From assembly GCF_001499995.1 (NCBI RefSeq), contig NZ_LQIU01000023.1, positions 62,001-126,000 on the forward strand: a DNA stretch of 64,000 bases, given 5' to 3'. Source of the stretch: Mycobacterium sp. IS-1496 (lineage in GTDB: Bacteria; Actinomycetota; Actinomycetes; Mycobacteriales; Mycobacteriaceae). This document shows, piece by piece, positions 38,235-46,313 of the stretch; position 1 is the first letter of the stretch, and every line of letters starts with the position of its first letter. The notes under the pieces are model-generated. The model had not been told where the DNA came from, searched no databases, and worked only from the letters and a program-made list of their open reading frames with translations. The position numbers were made by a program, and so were the translations under genes.

Positions 38235-39446
38235 GTGGTCAAACCGGAGCGCCGCACCCGCGGTGACGTGATCGCCGCCGTCGCGATCGCCGCGGTGATC
38301 GCGGTGGTCGCGGCCGTGGTCTGGTGGACCAGCGACGCCAGAGCCACCATCAGTCGGCCCGCCGCGCAGGCGGTGGCCGATCCCGACCCCGCGACCGAGG
38401 TACCGCAGGCCCTTCGGGAACTGTGGAGCGCCGCCAGCCCGAAGACGCGGCTGCCGGTCATCGTCGGCGGCAGCGTCGTGACCGGTGACGGTCAGACCGT
38501 GCAGGGCCACGAACCCGCCAGCGGGAACACGGTGTGGAGCTACGCCCGCGGTGTCGACCTGTGCGGTGTCACGTCGGTCTACCACTACGCGGTGGCCGTG
38601 TACCCGGACCCGCGGGGCTGCGGTCAGGTCAGCACGATCAACGGCAGAACCGGCAAGCGCGGCAACGCGCGCACCGGGTTCGCCGACCCGGAGGTGACGT
38701 TGAGCAGCGACGGCACCACGGTGCTGTCGGTCGGCGAGAGCCGACTCGAACTGTGGCGTTCGGACATGGTCCGCATGCTCAGCTACGGCGCCCTGGACGC
38801 CCGGATCAAACCCGACGTGCCCGTCGCGCCCCTGTGCCGCCTGACGTCCGCGGCCGCCAGTTCCTCCGCGGTCTCGGTGCTCGAGGCGTGCCCGAACGAA
38901 CCCGACCTGCGGTTGACCCTGCTGCGGCCGTCCGACGAGGAGGACGTACCGGACATCAAATACGTCGAACTGCCCGATGTGGCCGCCGACTCCGACGCCC
39001 GCGTCATCGCCGTCTCGGACACCACGACGGCGGTGTACCTGCCGACGCCGAAACCGACCGTCAACGTCATCGACGAGACCGGGACGACGGTCGCCAGCAC
39101 CTTGATGACGACGCCCGCGTCCCCGGACGCCGTCGCGACGCGCGCGGGTGACCTGATCACGTGGTGGACCGGGGACTCGGTGATGGTGTTCGACGGGTCC
39201 GGCCTTCGCTACAAGTTCACGGTGACGCCGTCGGGACCGAGTCTGCCGCTCGGGCCCGCGGCCGAGATGGCCGATCGGTTGCTGGTACCGGTCACCGACG
39301 GGTACGACGTCTTCGACCCGGGGTCGGGCACCGGCGAACGGCACATCCCCCTGGCCCGTCCCCCGGTCGACGGTGCGGTCATCCCCGCGGTGGTCGGCGA
39401 CCACGTCGTGGAACTGCGCGACGGCGAACTGGCCGGGCTGGGCTGA
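38235..39446 (+). CDS. Membrane-anchored beta-propeller-like protein (Rv3212 homologue)
   Basis: This 403-residue protein has a basic head, one N-terminal membrane helix (IAAVAIAAVIAVVAAVVWW, about 12-32) and an extracytoplasmic, Ala/Val/Asp-rich domain with repeated strand pairs typical of a PQQ-like beta-propeller (for example SGNTVWSYARGVDLCGV, NGRTGKRGN, YDVFDPGSGTGERH). No catalytic motif is seen and its role is unknown. The GTG at 38235 lies 20 bp after the helicase stop, so it is probably co-transcribed with rhlE. Confidence 0.82.
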   Translation: MVKPERRTRGDVIAAVAIAAVIAVVAAVVWWTSDARATISRPAAQAVADPDPATEVPQALRELWSAASPKTRLPVIVGGSVVTGDGQTVQGHEPASGNTVWSYARGVDLCGVTSVYHYAVAVYPDPRGCGQVSTINGRTGKRGNARTGFADPEVTLSSDGTTVLSVGESRLELWRSDMVRMLSYGALDARIKPDVPVAPLCRLTSAAASSSAVSVLEACPNEPDLRLTLLRPSDEEDVPDIKYVELPDVAADSDARVIAVSDTTTAVYLPTPKPTVNVIDETGTTVASTLMTTPASPDAVATRAGDLITWWTGDSVMVFDGSGLRYKFTVTPSGPSLPLGPAAEMADRLLVPVTDGYDVFDPGSGTGERHIPLARPPVDGAVIPAVVGDHVVELRDGELAGLG

Positions 39447-39573
39447 TACCGCGGGGCCGGCTCGACCTGACCGACTGGCCCACGTATCCGGTTCATGAAT
39501 GGCCCGCCAACGCGTCCGTACCGGGGTTAGCGTCGTTGTCGTGCCCGCTTCGCCTCTACACAGCTGACCGCCG

Positions 39574-40515
39574 ATGCGAGCGATCGTCGCGCGTGACCGC
39601 GCCGCCGGTGTGCACGGTGTGTCGATGGCCGACATGCCGTACCCGCATGCGGCCGAGAACGACGTCATCGTCCGGGTGCACGCCGCGAGCTTCACTCCCG
39701 GTGAACTCGACTGGCCCGGGACATGGTTCGACCGCGCCGGCCGGGACCGTGCACCGACGATTCCCGGCCACGAGGTGTCCGGTGTCGTCGCGGAGCTGGG
39801 GTACGGCACGACCGGCCTGACCGTCGGCCAGCGCGTCTTCGGGGTCACCGACTGGACCCGCAACGGCACGCTCGCCGAATACGTCGCGGTGGAGGCACGC
39901 AATCTGGCCCCGCTCGCAGCCGATGTCGACCACTCGGTGGCGGCCGCCCTCCCCGTCTCCGGGCTGACCGCGTGGCAGGCCTTGTTCCACCACGGACACC
40001 TGGTTGCGGGGCAGACCGTGTTGATCCACGGAGCCGCCGGTGCGGTCGGGTGGCTCGCGGTGCAACTCGCCCGCGAGGCAGGCGCACGCGTCATCGGCTC
40101 CGGACGCCCGAACCACCGCGACAGCGTGCTCGGCCTCGGTGCCGACGCCTTCGCCGACCTGACACGAGACTCCCTCGAGGACGTCGGCGCGGTCGACGTC
40201 GTGCTCGACACCATCGGGGGTGAGGTCCAGGACCGATCGGCCGCGGTCGTGCGGCCGGGTGGCGTGCTGGTGAGCATCGCCGCACCGCCCAGGGTCGTAC
40301 CCGATCGCGGACGGACCGTCTTCTTCGTGGTGGAACCCGACCGCGACGTTCTCGACCGCATACAGCGGCGGGTCCGCGAAGGCCGGCTGCGCCCGCCACC
40401 GGTGACGTCGTGCGCGCTCGACGAGGCGCCCGCGGCGTTCGACCCGGCCCGGCGCCCGGCGGGCAAAGTCGTCGTCGGCGTGGCCGGGGACTCCTTTCAC
40501 GAGGTGAGGGCATGA
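39574..40515 (+). CDS. Zinc-independent MDR-family NADP-dependent oxidoreductase (quinone-reductase type)
   Basis: This 313-residue medium-chain dehydrogenase/reductase has a GroES-like N-terminal domain (AASFTPGELDWPG, IPGHEVSGVVAELG) and a Rossmann domain with HGAAGAVGWLAVQLA. Zinc ligands are absent: the usual GHE is present but without the catalytic cysteine, which is typical of quinone oxidoreductases and enoyl reductases. The substrate is unknown. The last 4 bp overlap the next gene (ATGA), so this is a coupled two-gene cassette. It does not occur between the Rv3212 and Rv3213c homologues in M. tuberculosis. Confidence 0.85.
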   Translation: MRAIVARDRAAGVHGVSMADMPYPHAAENDVIVRVHAASFTPGELDWPGTWFDRAGRDRAPTIPGHEVSGVVAELGYGTTGLTVGQRVFGVTDWTRNGTLAEYVAVEARNLAPLAADVDHSVAAALPVSGLTAWQALFHHGHLVAGQTVLIHGAAGAVGWLAVQLAREAGARVIGSGRPNHRDSVLGLGADAFADLTRDSLEDVGAVDVVLDTIGGEVQDRSAAVVRPGGVLVSIAAPPRVVPDRGRTVFFVVEPDRDVLDRIQRRVREGRLRPPPVTSCALDEAPAAFDPARRPAGKVVVGVAGDSFHEVRA

Positions 40516-41150
40516 CGAAAAGCATTGCGGGCATCCCTATCCCGGAATCAGACATGGCGCGAGAGGTGACCGAACTGGTGCGCGACGCGGCGGACGACGT
40601 GCTCTTCGGCCATTCGCGCCGTTCGTATCTGTGGGGCATGCTCCATGCTCGCCGCCGCAGCCTCGAACCCGATCCGGAGCTGTTGTACGTCGCGGCGATG
40701 TTCCACGACCTCGGTCTCACCCCGCGGTATCGCAGCGTCGACCAGCGATTCGAACTCGACGGGGCCGACGCGGCGCGTGACTTCCTGGCAGACCACGGCT
40801 ACCCGCAGGCGACTGTCCGCACCGTCTGGCTCGCCATCGCCCTGCACACCACCCCGGAGATCCCCGACCGCCTGGAACCCGAGATCGCGCTGCTCATCGC
40901 GGGAGTCTCGACCGACGTGGTGGGCGCCGGAATCGACACGCTGACCGCGGACCAGATCGCAGAAGTGTGCGCCGCACACCCGCGTACCCACTTCGCCGAC
41001 GGGATGCTGAACGCCTTCCACGCCGGTCTGAAAGACCGGCCGCAGACGACCTTCGGCACCATGAACGACGATGTGCTGGCCCACTTCGACCCGGACTTCA
41101 CCCGCGTCGACCTCGTCGACCTCGTGGTGAACAATCCGCTGCCGCAGTGA
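40512..41150 (+). CDS. HD-domain hydrolase (cyanamide hydratase-like)
   Basis: This 212-residue HD phosphohydrolase-fold protein has the metal-binding pattern H (FGHSRRSYLWG), HD (AAMFHDLGLTPRYR) and later H (AIALHTTPEIP) and D (AGVSTDVVGAG), matching the cyanamide hydratase/DUF-type HD family. The physiological substrate of bacterial members is generally unknown, so hydration of cyanamide is only a family hint. The start ATG at 40512 overlaps the stop of the oxidoreductase gene. Its stop lies 4 bp from the stop of the convergent parA-like gene. Confidence 0.84.
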   Translation: MTKSIAGIPIPESDMAREVTELVRDAADDVLFGHSRRSYLWGMLHARRRSLEPDPELLYVAAMFHDLGLTPRYRSVDQRFELDGADAARDFLADHGYPQATVRTVWLAIALHTTPEIPDRLEPEIALLIAGVSTDVVGAGIDTLTADQIAEVCAAHPRTHFADGMLNAFHAGLKDRPQTTFGTMNDDVLAHFDPDFTRVDLVDLVVNNPLPQ

Positions 41151-41153
41151 CTG

Positions 41154-41957
41154 CTAGAACTCCGGGGTGTAGGTCGGCAGGTCCTTGCCGTTCTTCCAGT
41201 GTTTGAGCAGCGCCCCGGCCAACTCCCGGTAGGCGAGCGCGCCTTTGTTCTTGCGGCCCGCCAGCACCGACGACCCCGACGCGCTGGCCTCGGCGAACCG
41301 CACGGTTCGCGGGATCGGCGGCGCCAGCACCGGCAGTTCGTAGCGGTCGACGACGTCGAAGAGCACGTCACGGCTGTGGGTGGTCCTGGAGTCGTACAGC
41401 GTCGGCAGCGCGCCAAGCAGCCTCAGGTCCGGGTTGGTGATGGCCTGGACGTCGGACACCGTCCGCAGGAACTGGCCCACCCCGCGATGCGCCAGCGTCT
41501 CGCACTGCAACGGCACGATGACCTCGCCTGCGGCGGTCAGCCCGTTCAGCGTGAGCACGCCCAGCGACGGCGGACAGTCGATCAGCACCACGTCGAACGT
41601 GCCGGTCACCTTGGCCAGCGCGCGTTTGAGCGCGTGTTCGCGGCCGGCGCGCATCAGCAGCATCGCCTCGGCGCCGGCCAGGTCGATGTTGGCCGGCAGC
41701 AACGTCATCCCCTCCGGCGTGTCCACCAGCGCCGCATCCGGTTCCACCTCCCCGAGCAGCACCTCGTGCACCGAGACCGGCAATTTGTCGGGGTCGTGGC
41801 CCATCGAGAACGTCAGCGACCCCTGAGGGTCCAGATCGACCAGCAGCACCCGCTTGCCGCTTTCCGCCATCGCTGCGCCGAGCGACGCAACCGTCGTTGT
41901 TTTGGCGACCCCACCCTTTTGATTGGCGACCGCAAGTACTCGCGTCACGGGTGCCAT
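41154..41957 (-). CDS. ParA/Soj-like ATPase (Rv3213c homologue)
   Basis: This 267-residue ParA-family ATPase has the deviant Walker A, NQKGGVAKTT, at residues 13-22, the switch I-type motif LLVDLDPQGSLT and the Walker B VVLIDCPPSLG. It lacks an N-terminal helix-turn-helix and a parB neighbour, so it is an orphan ParA rather than the chromosomal segregation pair. The ATG at 41957 gives the same length as the M. tuberculosis protein. It is divergent from gpm2 with about 50 bp between starts. Confidence 0.9.
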   Translation of the reverse strand: MAPVTRVLAVANQKGGVAKTTTVASLGAAMAESGKRVLLVDLDPQGSLTFSMGHDPDKLPVSVHEVLLGEVEPDAALVDTPEGMTLLPANIDLAGAEAMLLMRAGREHALKRALAKVTGTFDVVLIDCPPSLGVLTLNGLTAAGEVIVPLQCETLAHRGVGQFLRTVSDVQAITNPDLRLLGALPTLYDSRTTHSRDVLFDVVDRYELPVLAPPIPRTVRFAEASASGSSVLAGRKNKGALAYRELAGALLKHWKNGKDLPTYTPEF

Positions 41958-42008
41958 CCTGACACGCGCAGGGCCGAGACACACGGACGTGCGGCAGAAT
42001 CGGCAGGT

Positions 42009-42620
42009 GTGGGCCTGACCGACCATCGACTTCTGCTGATCCGGCACGGCGAGACGGAGTGGTCGCGTTCGGGACGCCACACCAGCCGCACCGACCTCGA
42101 ACTGACCGAAACCGGCCGTGACCAGGCCACCCGGACCGCCGAAGCGCTGGACCGGCTCACGCTGGACGACCCGCTGGTGATCAGCAGCCCACGACGGCGG
42201 GCGCTCGACACCGCGAAACTGGCGGGCCTCGCCGTCGACGAGGTCTCCGATCTGCTCACCGAGTGGGATTACGGCGACTACGAGGGCCGCACGACGCCCG
42301 AGATCCGCGAATTCGACCCCGACTGGTTGGTCTGGACGCACGGCTGCCCCGGCGGCGAGAGCGTCGAGGCGGTCCGCGAGCGCGCCGACCGCGCGGTGGA
42401 GATGGCCTGCGAACACCTCAAGACCCGCGACGTCATCTTCGTCGGGCACGGCCACTTCTCCCGGGCGGTGATCACCCGCTGGGCGGAACTGCCGCTGACC
42501 GACGGCATCCGGTTCGCGATGGTCGCGGCGTCGATCGCGGTGTGCGGATGGGAGCACGGAGTCCGCCAGATCAGCGCACTGGCGCTGACCGGTTACCCGC
42601 ATCCGTGCATGCCGACGTGA
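42009..42620 (+). CDS. gpm2: Histidine phosphatase superfamily protein (Gpm2/Rv3214 homologue)
   Basis: This 203-residue protein has the superfamily catalytic motif LIRHGETEW (RHG) near the N-terminus and the second histidine in VGHGHFSRAV. Although named phosphoglycerate mutase 2, its M. tuberculosis homologue behaves as an acid phosphatase, which fits the lack of the mutase-specific extra residues. GTG at 42009 gives the same 203-residue length. The stop overlaps the start of entC (GTGA), and the acetyltransferase gene follows in the same operon. Confidence 0.9.
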   Translation: MGLTDHRLLLIRHGETEWSRSGRHTSRTDLELTETGRDQATRTAEALDRLTLDDPLVISSPRRRALDTAKLAGLAVDEVSDLLTEWDYGDYEGRTTPEIREFDPDWLVWTHGCPGGESVEAVRERADRAVEMACEHLKTRDVIFVGHGHFSRAVITRWAELPLTDGIRFAMVAASIAVCGWEHGVRQISALALTGYPHPCMPT

Positions 42621-43726
42621 CCGGGCCCGCGGGCGCCGAGCCGGCCTTCGCCCTGACCGGCGCCGACGGTGTCGTCCTGGCCGATGGCGTCCACACGGCG
42701 TACCCCGCGCTGCGTGACGCGCGCGCCGCTCTGGCCGCCGGTGACACACCGATGGTGTTGGGCGCGTTGCCCTTCGACCTGACCGCCCCGACGGCACTGT
42801 TCCGGCCGCAGGAGGTCCGGTTCGTCGAATCGCTGCCGGACTGGCCCACCGCGGACCTTCCGCACGTGCGGATCGCCGAGTTCCGGCCCGCACCTCACGA
42901 GCACCGCGCGCGCGTCGCGTCGGCGGTGAGCGCGCTGAACGACCCTGCCTCCGGACTGCACAAGGTCGTGCTCGCGCGGGCGTTGCACCTCGCCGCCGAC
43001 GGACCGCTCGACGCGAGGACCCTGCTACGGCGCCTGGTCGCCGACGACGCGAGCGCCAACGCCTACCTGGTCGATCTCAGCGCCGCCGGGAACTCCTACC
43101 GCGGTGCGGCCCTGATCGGCGCCAGCCCCGAACTCCTGGTGGCCCGGCGCAGGGACATCGTGACGTGCCAACCGTTCGCCGGTTCGGCGCCGCGCTTCGC
43201 CGACCCCGCGGCCGACCGGGCCAGCGGCGCCGCCCTCGCCGACTCGGCCAAGAACCGCCACGAGCACGCCATCGTGATCGACGAGGTGCGCAAGGCCCTC
43301 GACCCGTTGTGCCTGGACCTGCAGATCGCGCCGACACCGCATCTCAGCGCCACCGCCGCCGTCTGGCACCTCAGCACGCAGATCACCGGCCGCCTGCGCC
43401 GAACATCAACCACCGCATTGGATCTCGCGGTCGCGCTGCACCCGACCCCGGCGGTGGGCGGTGTCCCCACCGACATGGCCGCCGCACTGATCAAGCGACT
43501 CGAAGGTGACCGCGGCTTCTATGCCGGCGCCGTCGGGTGGTGCGACGCCGCAGGCGACGGCCGTTGGGTGGTGTCCATCCGGTGCGCACAACTGGCCGCC
43601 GACCGTCTCAGCGCCGCCGCCCACTCGGGGGGCGGCATCGTCGCCGAATCCGATCCCGACGACGAAGTCGCCGAGACCACAACGAAATTCACCACCATCC
43701 TGTCCGCACTGGGGGTTGCGCCATGA
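42617..43726 (+). CDS. entC: Isochorismate synthase
   Basis: This 369-residue chorismate-binding enzyme converts chorismate to isochorismate. Signature segments are HKVVLARALHL, LIGASPELLVARRRD, the general-acid/Mg region SAKNRHEHAIVIDEVR and HPTPAVGGVPTDMA, ending in VVSIRCAQL. In mycobacteria this route can feed menaquinone synthesis as well as siderophore precursors. The GTG at 42617 overlaps the preceding stop; a second GTG at 42605 would add four residues. It overlaps the next gene by 4 bp (ATGA), making a coupled gpm2-entC-acetyltransferase operon. Confidence 0.9.
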   Translation: MTGPAGAEPAFALTGADGVVLADGVHTAYPALRDARAALAAGDTPMVLGALPFDLTAPTALFRPQEVRFVESLPDWPTADLPHVRIAEFRPAPHEHRARVASAVSALNDPASGLHKVVLARALHLAADGPLDARTLLRRLVADDASANAYLVDLSAAGNSYRGAALIGASPELLVARRRDIVTCQPFAGSAPRFADPAADRASGAALADSAKNRHEHAIVIDEVRKALDPLCLDLQIAPTPHLSATAAVWHLSTQITGRLRRTSTTALDLAVALHPTPAVGGVPTDMAAALIKRLEGDRGFYAGAVGWCDAAGDGRWVVSIRCAQLAADRLSAAAHSGGGIVAESDPDDEVAETTTKFTTILSALGVAP

Positions 43727-44202
43727 CAGTGACCATCCGCCGGGTCGAGCCCGGTGACGAGGTGGAGCTCACCGCGATGGTGCACGAACTGGCCGCGTTC
43801 GAACGCGCGTCCGCGGAGTGCACCGTGACCGAAAAGCAGATGCACGACGCGCTTTTCGGCGCCGAGCCCCGCGTGTACGGTCACCTCGTCGAGGTCGACG
43901 GTCAGGCTGCCGCCGGGGCCTTGTGGTTCTACAACTTCTCGACCTGGGACGGGGTGGCCGGCATCTACCTCGAGGACCTGTTCGTCAGACCGCAGTACCG
44001 CCGCCACGGGCTGGCCCGCACCCTGCTGTCGACCCTGGCCCGGGAATGCGTGGCCAACGGCTACAGCAGACTGTCCTGGGCGGTACTCGACTGGAACGAG
44101 AACGCGATCGCGCTCTACGACGCCGTCGGAGGCAAACCCCAGACCGACTGGATCACCTACCGGGTGTCGGGTCCGGAGTTGTCGGCACTGGCGGGGTCCT
44201 GA
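43723..44202 (+). CDS. GNAT-family N-acetyltransferase (Rv3216 homologue)
   Basis: This 159-residue GNAT protein has the acetyl-CoA-binding motif A, YLEDLFVRPQYRRHGLARTLL, and the C-terminal beta-strand with WNENAIALYDAVGGKPQ. It is close in pattern to diamine/spermidine-type acetyltransferases, but the acceptor is unknown. The ATG at 43723 overlaps the entC stop. The 3' end overlaps the convergent membrane-protein gene by 46 bp. Confidence 0.88.
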   Translation: MTVTIRRVEPGDEVELTAMVHELAAFERASAECTVTEKQMHDALFGAEPRVYGHLVEVDGQAAAGALWFYNFSTWDGVAGIYLEDLFVRPQYRRHGLARTLLSTLARECVANGYSRLSWAVLDWNENAIALYDAVGGKPQTDWITYRVSGPELSALAGS

Positions 44203-44579
44203 GCGCCCAGCCACTGCAACGCCGAGGGGCTGAACAACAACAGCAGCGCGGTGATCGCGACCACGGCGACCGGGATGCCGAAGAACCACTGGTGCGACCC
44301 CACCGCCACGTACCACGTCACCGGCAGCAGCAGCAGTTGGGCGAAGACCGCGATGCCGCGGCCCCACCGCCGCCCGGTCCACAGCGCCCACCCGGCGGCC
44401 ACCACCCCGCCACCGACGATCGCGAACCACGCCGCCGTGCCGAACTTGTTCAGCCCGGCCTCCTCGGCGCGGGAGAAGCCGCTGACGAGATAGACCAGGG
44501 CGGCCACCACACCGGTGGCTCCCTCGAGGGCCACCAGCACGGCGGCCTGACGCACGGTTGAGGGCGAGGGAACGGGCAC
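44157..44579 (-). CDS. Small integral membrane protein (Rv3217c homologue)
   Basis: This 140-residue protein has four membrane helices (about residues 10-32, 44-65, 72-93 and 98-118) and short basic loops. The segment GWALWTGRRWGRGIAVFAQL is shared with the mycobacterial family; no functional motif is seen. The GTG at 44579 is the family-consistent start, 40 bp from the divergent lipid-kinase gene. Confidence 0.82.
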   Translation of the reverse strand: MPVPSPSTVRQAAVLVALEGATGVVAALVYLVSGFSRAEEAGLNKFGTAAWFAIVGGGVVAAGWALWTGRRWGRGIAVFAQLLLLPVTWYVAVGSHQWFFGIPVAVVAITALLLLFSPSALQWLGAQDPASADNSGPDTR

Positions 44580-44618
44580 GACGTCAAGCCTAGATGTTCG
44601 CGGTTAGGCTCATGCCTC

Positions 44619-45572
44619 GTGCGTGCCGTGCTGATCGTCAACCCCAACGCCACGTCGACGACCGCGGCAGGCCGCGACCTGCTCGCCCACGCCCTCGAGA
44701 GCCGCACCGAGCTCACGGTCGTCCACACCGACCACCGGGGCCACGCCATCGAGATCGCCCAGGAGGCGGCCGCCGACAGCGTCGACGTGCTCATCGTGCA
44801 CGGCGGCGACGGCACCGTGAACGAGGTCGTCAACGGCGTCCTGCGCGAACGCGGGCGTGACGCCGACGCACCGGCCGTCGCTGTCGTCCCCGGCGGATCG
44901 GCCAACGTCTTCGCCCGCGCGCTGGGCATCAGCCCCGACCCCATCGAGGCCACCAACCAGCTCGTCGACCTCCTCGGCGAGCACCGCCGCACCGGGGTGT
45001 GGCGCCGGATCGGGCTGATGGACTGCGGGGAGCGCTGGGCGGTGTTCACCGCGGGCATGGGCGTCGACGGCGACGTCGTGGCCGCCGTGGAGGCGCAGCG
45101 GGCGAAGGGCCGCACGGTGTCCGCGTCGCGCTACATCCGGGTCGCGGTGCGCGAGATGCTCGCCAGCGTGCGCAAAGAGCCGACCTTGACGCTGCACATG
45201 CCCGACCACGAACCGGTCCCCGGCGTGCACTTCGCCTTCGTGTCGAACGCCAGCCCCTGGACCTACGCGAACGCCAGGCCCATCTGGACCAACCCGGGCA
45301 CCACGTTCGAGACGGGGCTGGGAGTGTTCGCCACCACCAGCATGAACGCCTGGGCCAATCTGCGGTTGGCCCGGCAGATGTTCGCCCGGGTACCCGACCC
45401 GGTGGCCCGCCACCTCATCCGCGACGACGACCTGGAGTGGATCCGGATCACGTCCGACGTACCGGTGGCCTGCCAGATCGACGGAGATTACGTCGGCCCG
45501 CGCGAAACGATGACGTTCACCTCGGTGCCCGACGCGCTCGGCGTGGTCGCGCCGGCGGCAAAACCGCTCTGA
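44619..45572 (+). CDS. Diacylglycerol/lipid kinase family protein (Rv3218 homologue)
   Basis: This 317-residue protein of the DAGK/sphingosine-kinase fold has the nucleotide motif VHGGDGTVNEVVNGV and PGGSANVFARALG in the N-terminal domain, and a beta-sandwich C-terminal domain with CQIDGDYVG. It probably phosphorylates diacylglycerol or another lipid alcohol at the inner membrane face. The GTG at 44619 is used. It precedes whiB1, separated by a 247-bp regulatory region. Confidence 0.9.
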   Translation: MRAVLIVNPNATSTTAAGRDLLAHALESRTELTVVHTDHRGHAIEIAQEAAADSVDVLIVHGGDGTVNEVVNGVLRERGRDADAPAVAVVPGGSANVFARALGISPDPIEATNQLVDLLGEHRRTGVWRRIGLMDCGERWAVFTAGMGVDGDVVAAVEAQRAKGRTVSASRYIRVAVREMLASVRKEPTLTLHMPDHEPVPGVHFAFVSNASPWTYANARPIWTNPGTTFETGLGVFATTSMNAWANLRLARQMFARVPDPVARHLIRDDDLEWIRITSDVPVACQIDGDYVGPRETMTFTSVPDALGVVAPAAKPL

Positions 45573-45663
45573 GCTGCGGCGGCCGACTCCGCCGGAAAAT
45601 TTTTGGGCGTAAGTGTGTTGAGTGTAGTACGAAGGGGTAAGCGGACCTCTAACGCGGCTCCCT

Positions 45664-45679
45664 AGTGACATTGCCCACG
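45664..45679. promoter_or_regulatory. CRP-type site and SigA-like -35 upstream of whiB1
   Basis: AGTGACATTGCCCACG matches the CRP site described upstream of M. tuberculosis whiB1 and the CRP consensus half-sites GTGA/(T)CAC. A TTGACA -35 starts at 45696, and a weak -10 (AAAACAT region) lies near 45717-45723. This would put the site centre near -59 relative to a start at about 45731, the position used by cAMP-CRP for activation. The site is seen; cAMP control is inferred from the homologous promoter. Confidence 0.6.
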
Positions 45680-45819
45680 TGTTAACGCGCTTCTCTTGAC
45701 ATCCGTCGAGCCTGTGAAAACATCGGATGCAACAGTGCAGAAACAATTCGTGTGCACGCGTTAACAGCCGAAGAAAAGCTCGTGCGCCCTGCTGCGCACA
45801 TAGTGAGGAGTTAAAAAGA

Positions 45820-46074
45820 ATGGATTGGCGTCACAAGGCCGTCTGTCGCGACGAGGATCCCGAGCTGTTCTTCCCGGTGGGGAACAGCGGGCCGGCGCTC
45901 GCGCAGATCGCCGACGCGAAGCTCGTCTGCAACCGTTGCCCCGTCACCACCGAGTGCCTGAGCTGGGCATTGGAGTCCGGCCAGGACGCCGGCGTGTGGG
46001 GTGGCATGAGCGAGGACGAGCGTCGCGCCCTCAAGCGTCGCAATGCCCGCACCAAGGCCCGCAGCGGAGTCTGA
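45820..46074 (+). CDS. whiB1: WhiB1, essential iron-sulfur transcription factor
   Basis: This 84-residue Wbl protein has the four cluster cysteines C9, C37, C40 and C46, the GVWGG turn and a basic C-terminal DNA-binding tail (RRALKRRNARTKARSG). WhiB1 carries a nitric-oxide-sensitive [4Fe-4S] cluster and binds SigA. The ATG at 45820 has a GAGGAG ribosome-binding site at 45805-45810, which excludes the longer frame beginning at 45727. The gene is monocistronic, ending at a strong terminator. Confidence 0.96.
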   Translation: MDWRHKAVCRDEDPELFFPVGNSGPALAQIADAKLVCNRCPVTTECLSWALESGQDAGVWGGMSEDERRALKRRNARTKARSGV

Positions 46075-46088
46075 CCGCTCCGCAGGAT

Positions 46089-46124
46089 CAGTGAAGGCCC
46101 CGGCGAAAGTCGGGGCCTTCACTG
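46089..46124 (+). terminator. Terminator of whiB1
   Basis: A perfect 14-bp inverted repeat (46089-46102 and 46111-46124) with an 8-nt loop lies 15 bp after the whiB1 stop. There is no long T-run, as is common for mycobacterial intrinsic terminators. Confidence 0.75.
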
Positions 46125-46183
46125 TGTCCGGAAACACAATTCGACGCCGCGGATCCATTTCCGTGAATTCGTATTCCGGCTAG

Positions 46184-46313
46184 GTGCCCTACTGCGCGGC
46201 TCGGCCGCTGTGCCCTACTGCGCGGCTCGGCCGCTGTGCCCTACTGCGCGGCTCGGCCGCCGTGCCCTACTGCGCGGCTCGGCCGCCGTGCCCTACTGCG
46301 CGGCTCGGCCGCG
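46184..46313. repeat. Five tandem 26-bp repeats at the 3' end of pdtaS
   Basis: Five consecutive 26-bp units begin at 46184, 46210, 46236, 46262 and 46288 and differ only at the last base (T or C). On the minus strand each unit contains CGGCCGAGCCG, which can form a small hairpin, and a TAG. The unit at 46288-46313 contains the last codons and the stop codon of pdtaS, so the array appears to have arisen by amplification of that gene's 3' end. Copy-number change would leave the protein intact. Confidence 0.9.

Noticed and set aside
46184-46313. Tandem repeat considered as a CRISPR array
   Set aside because: Units are directly adjacent without unique spacers and carry the pdtaS stop region, so it is a simple tandem duplication.
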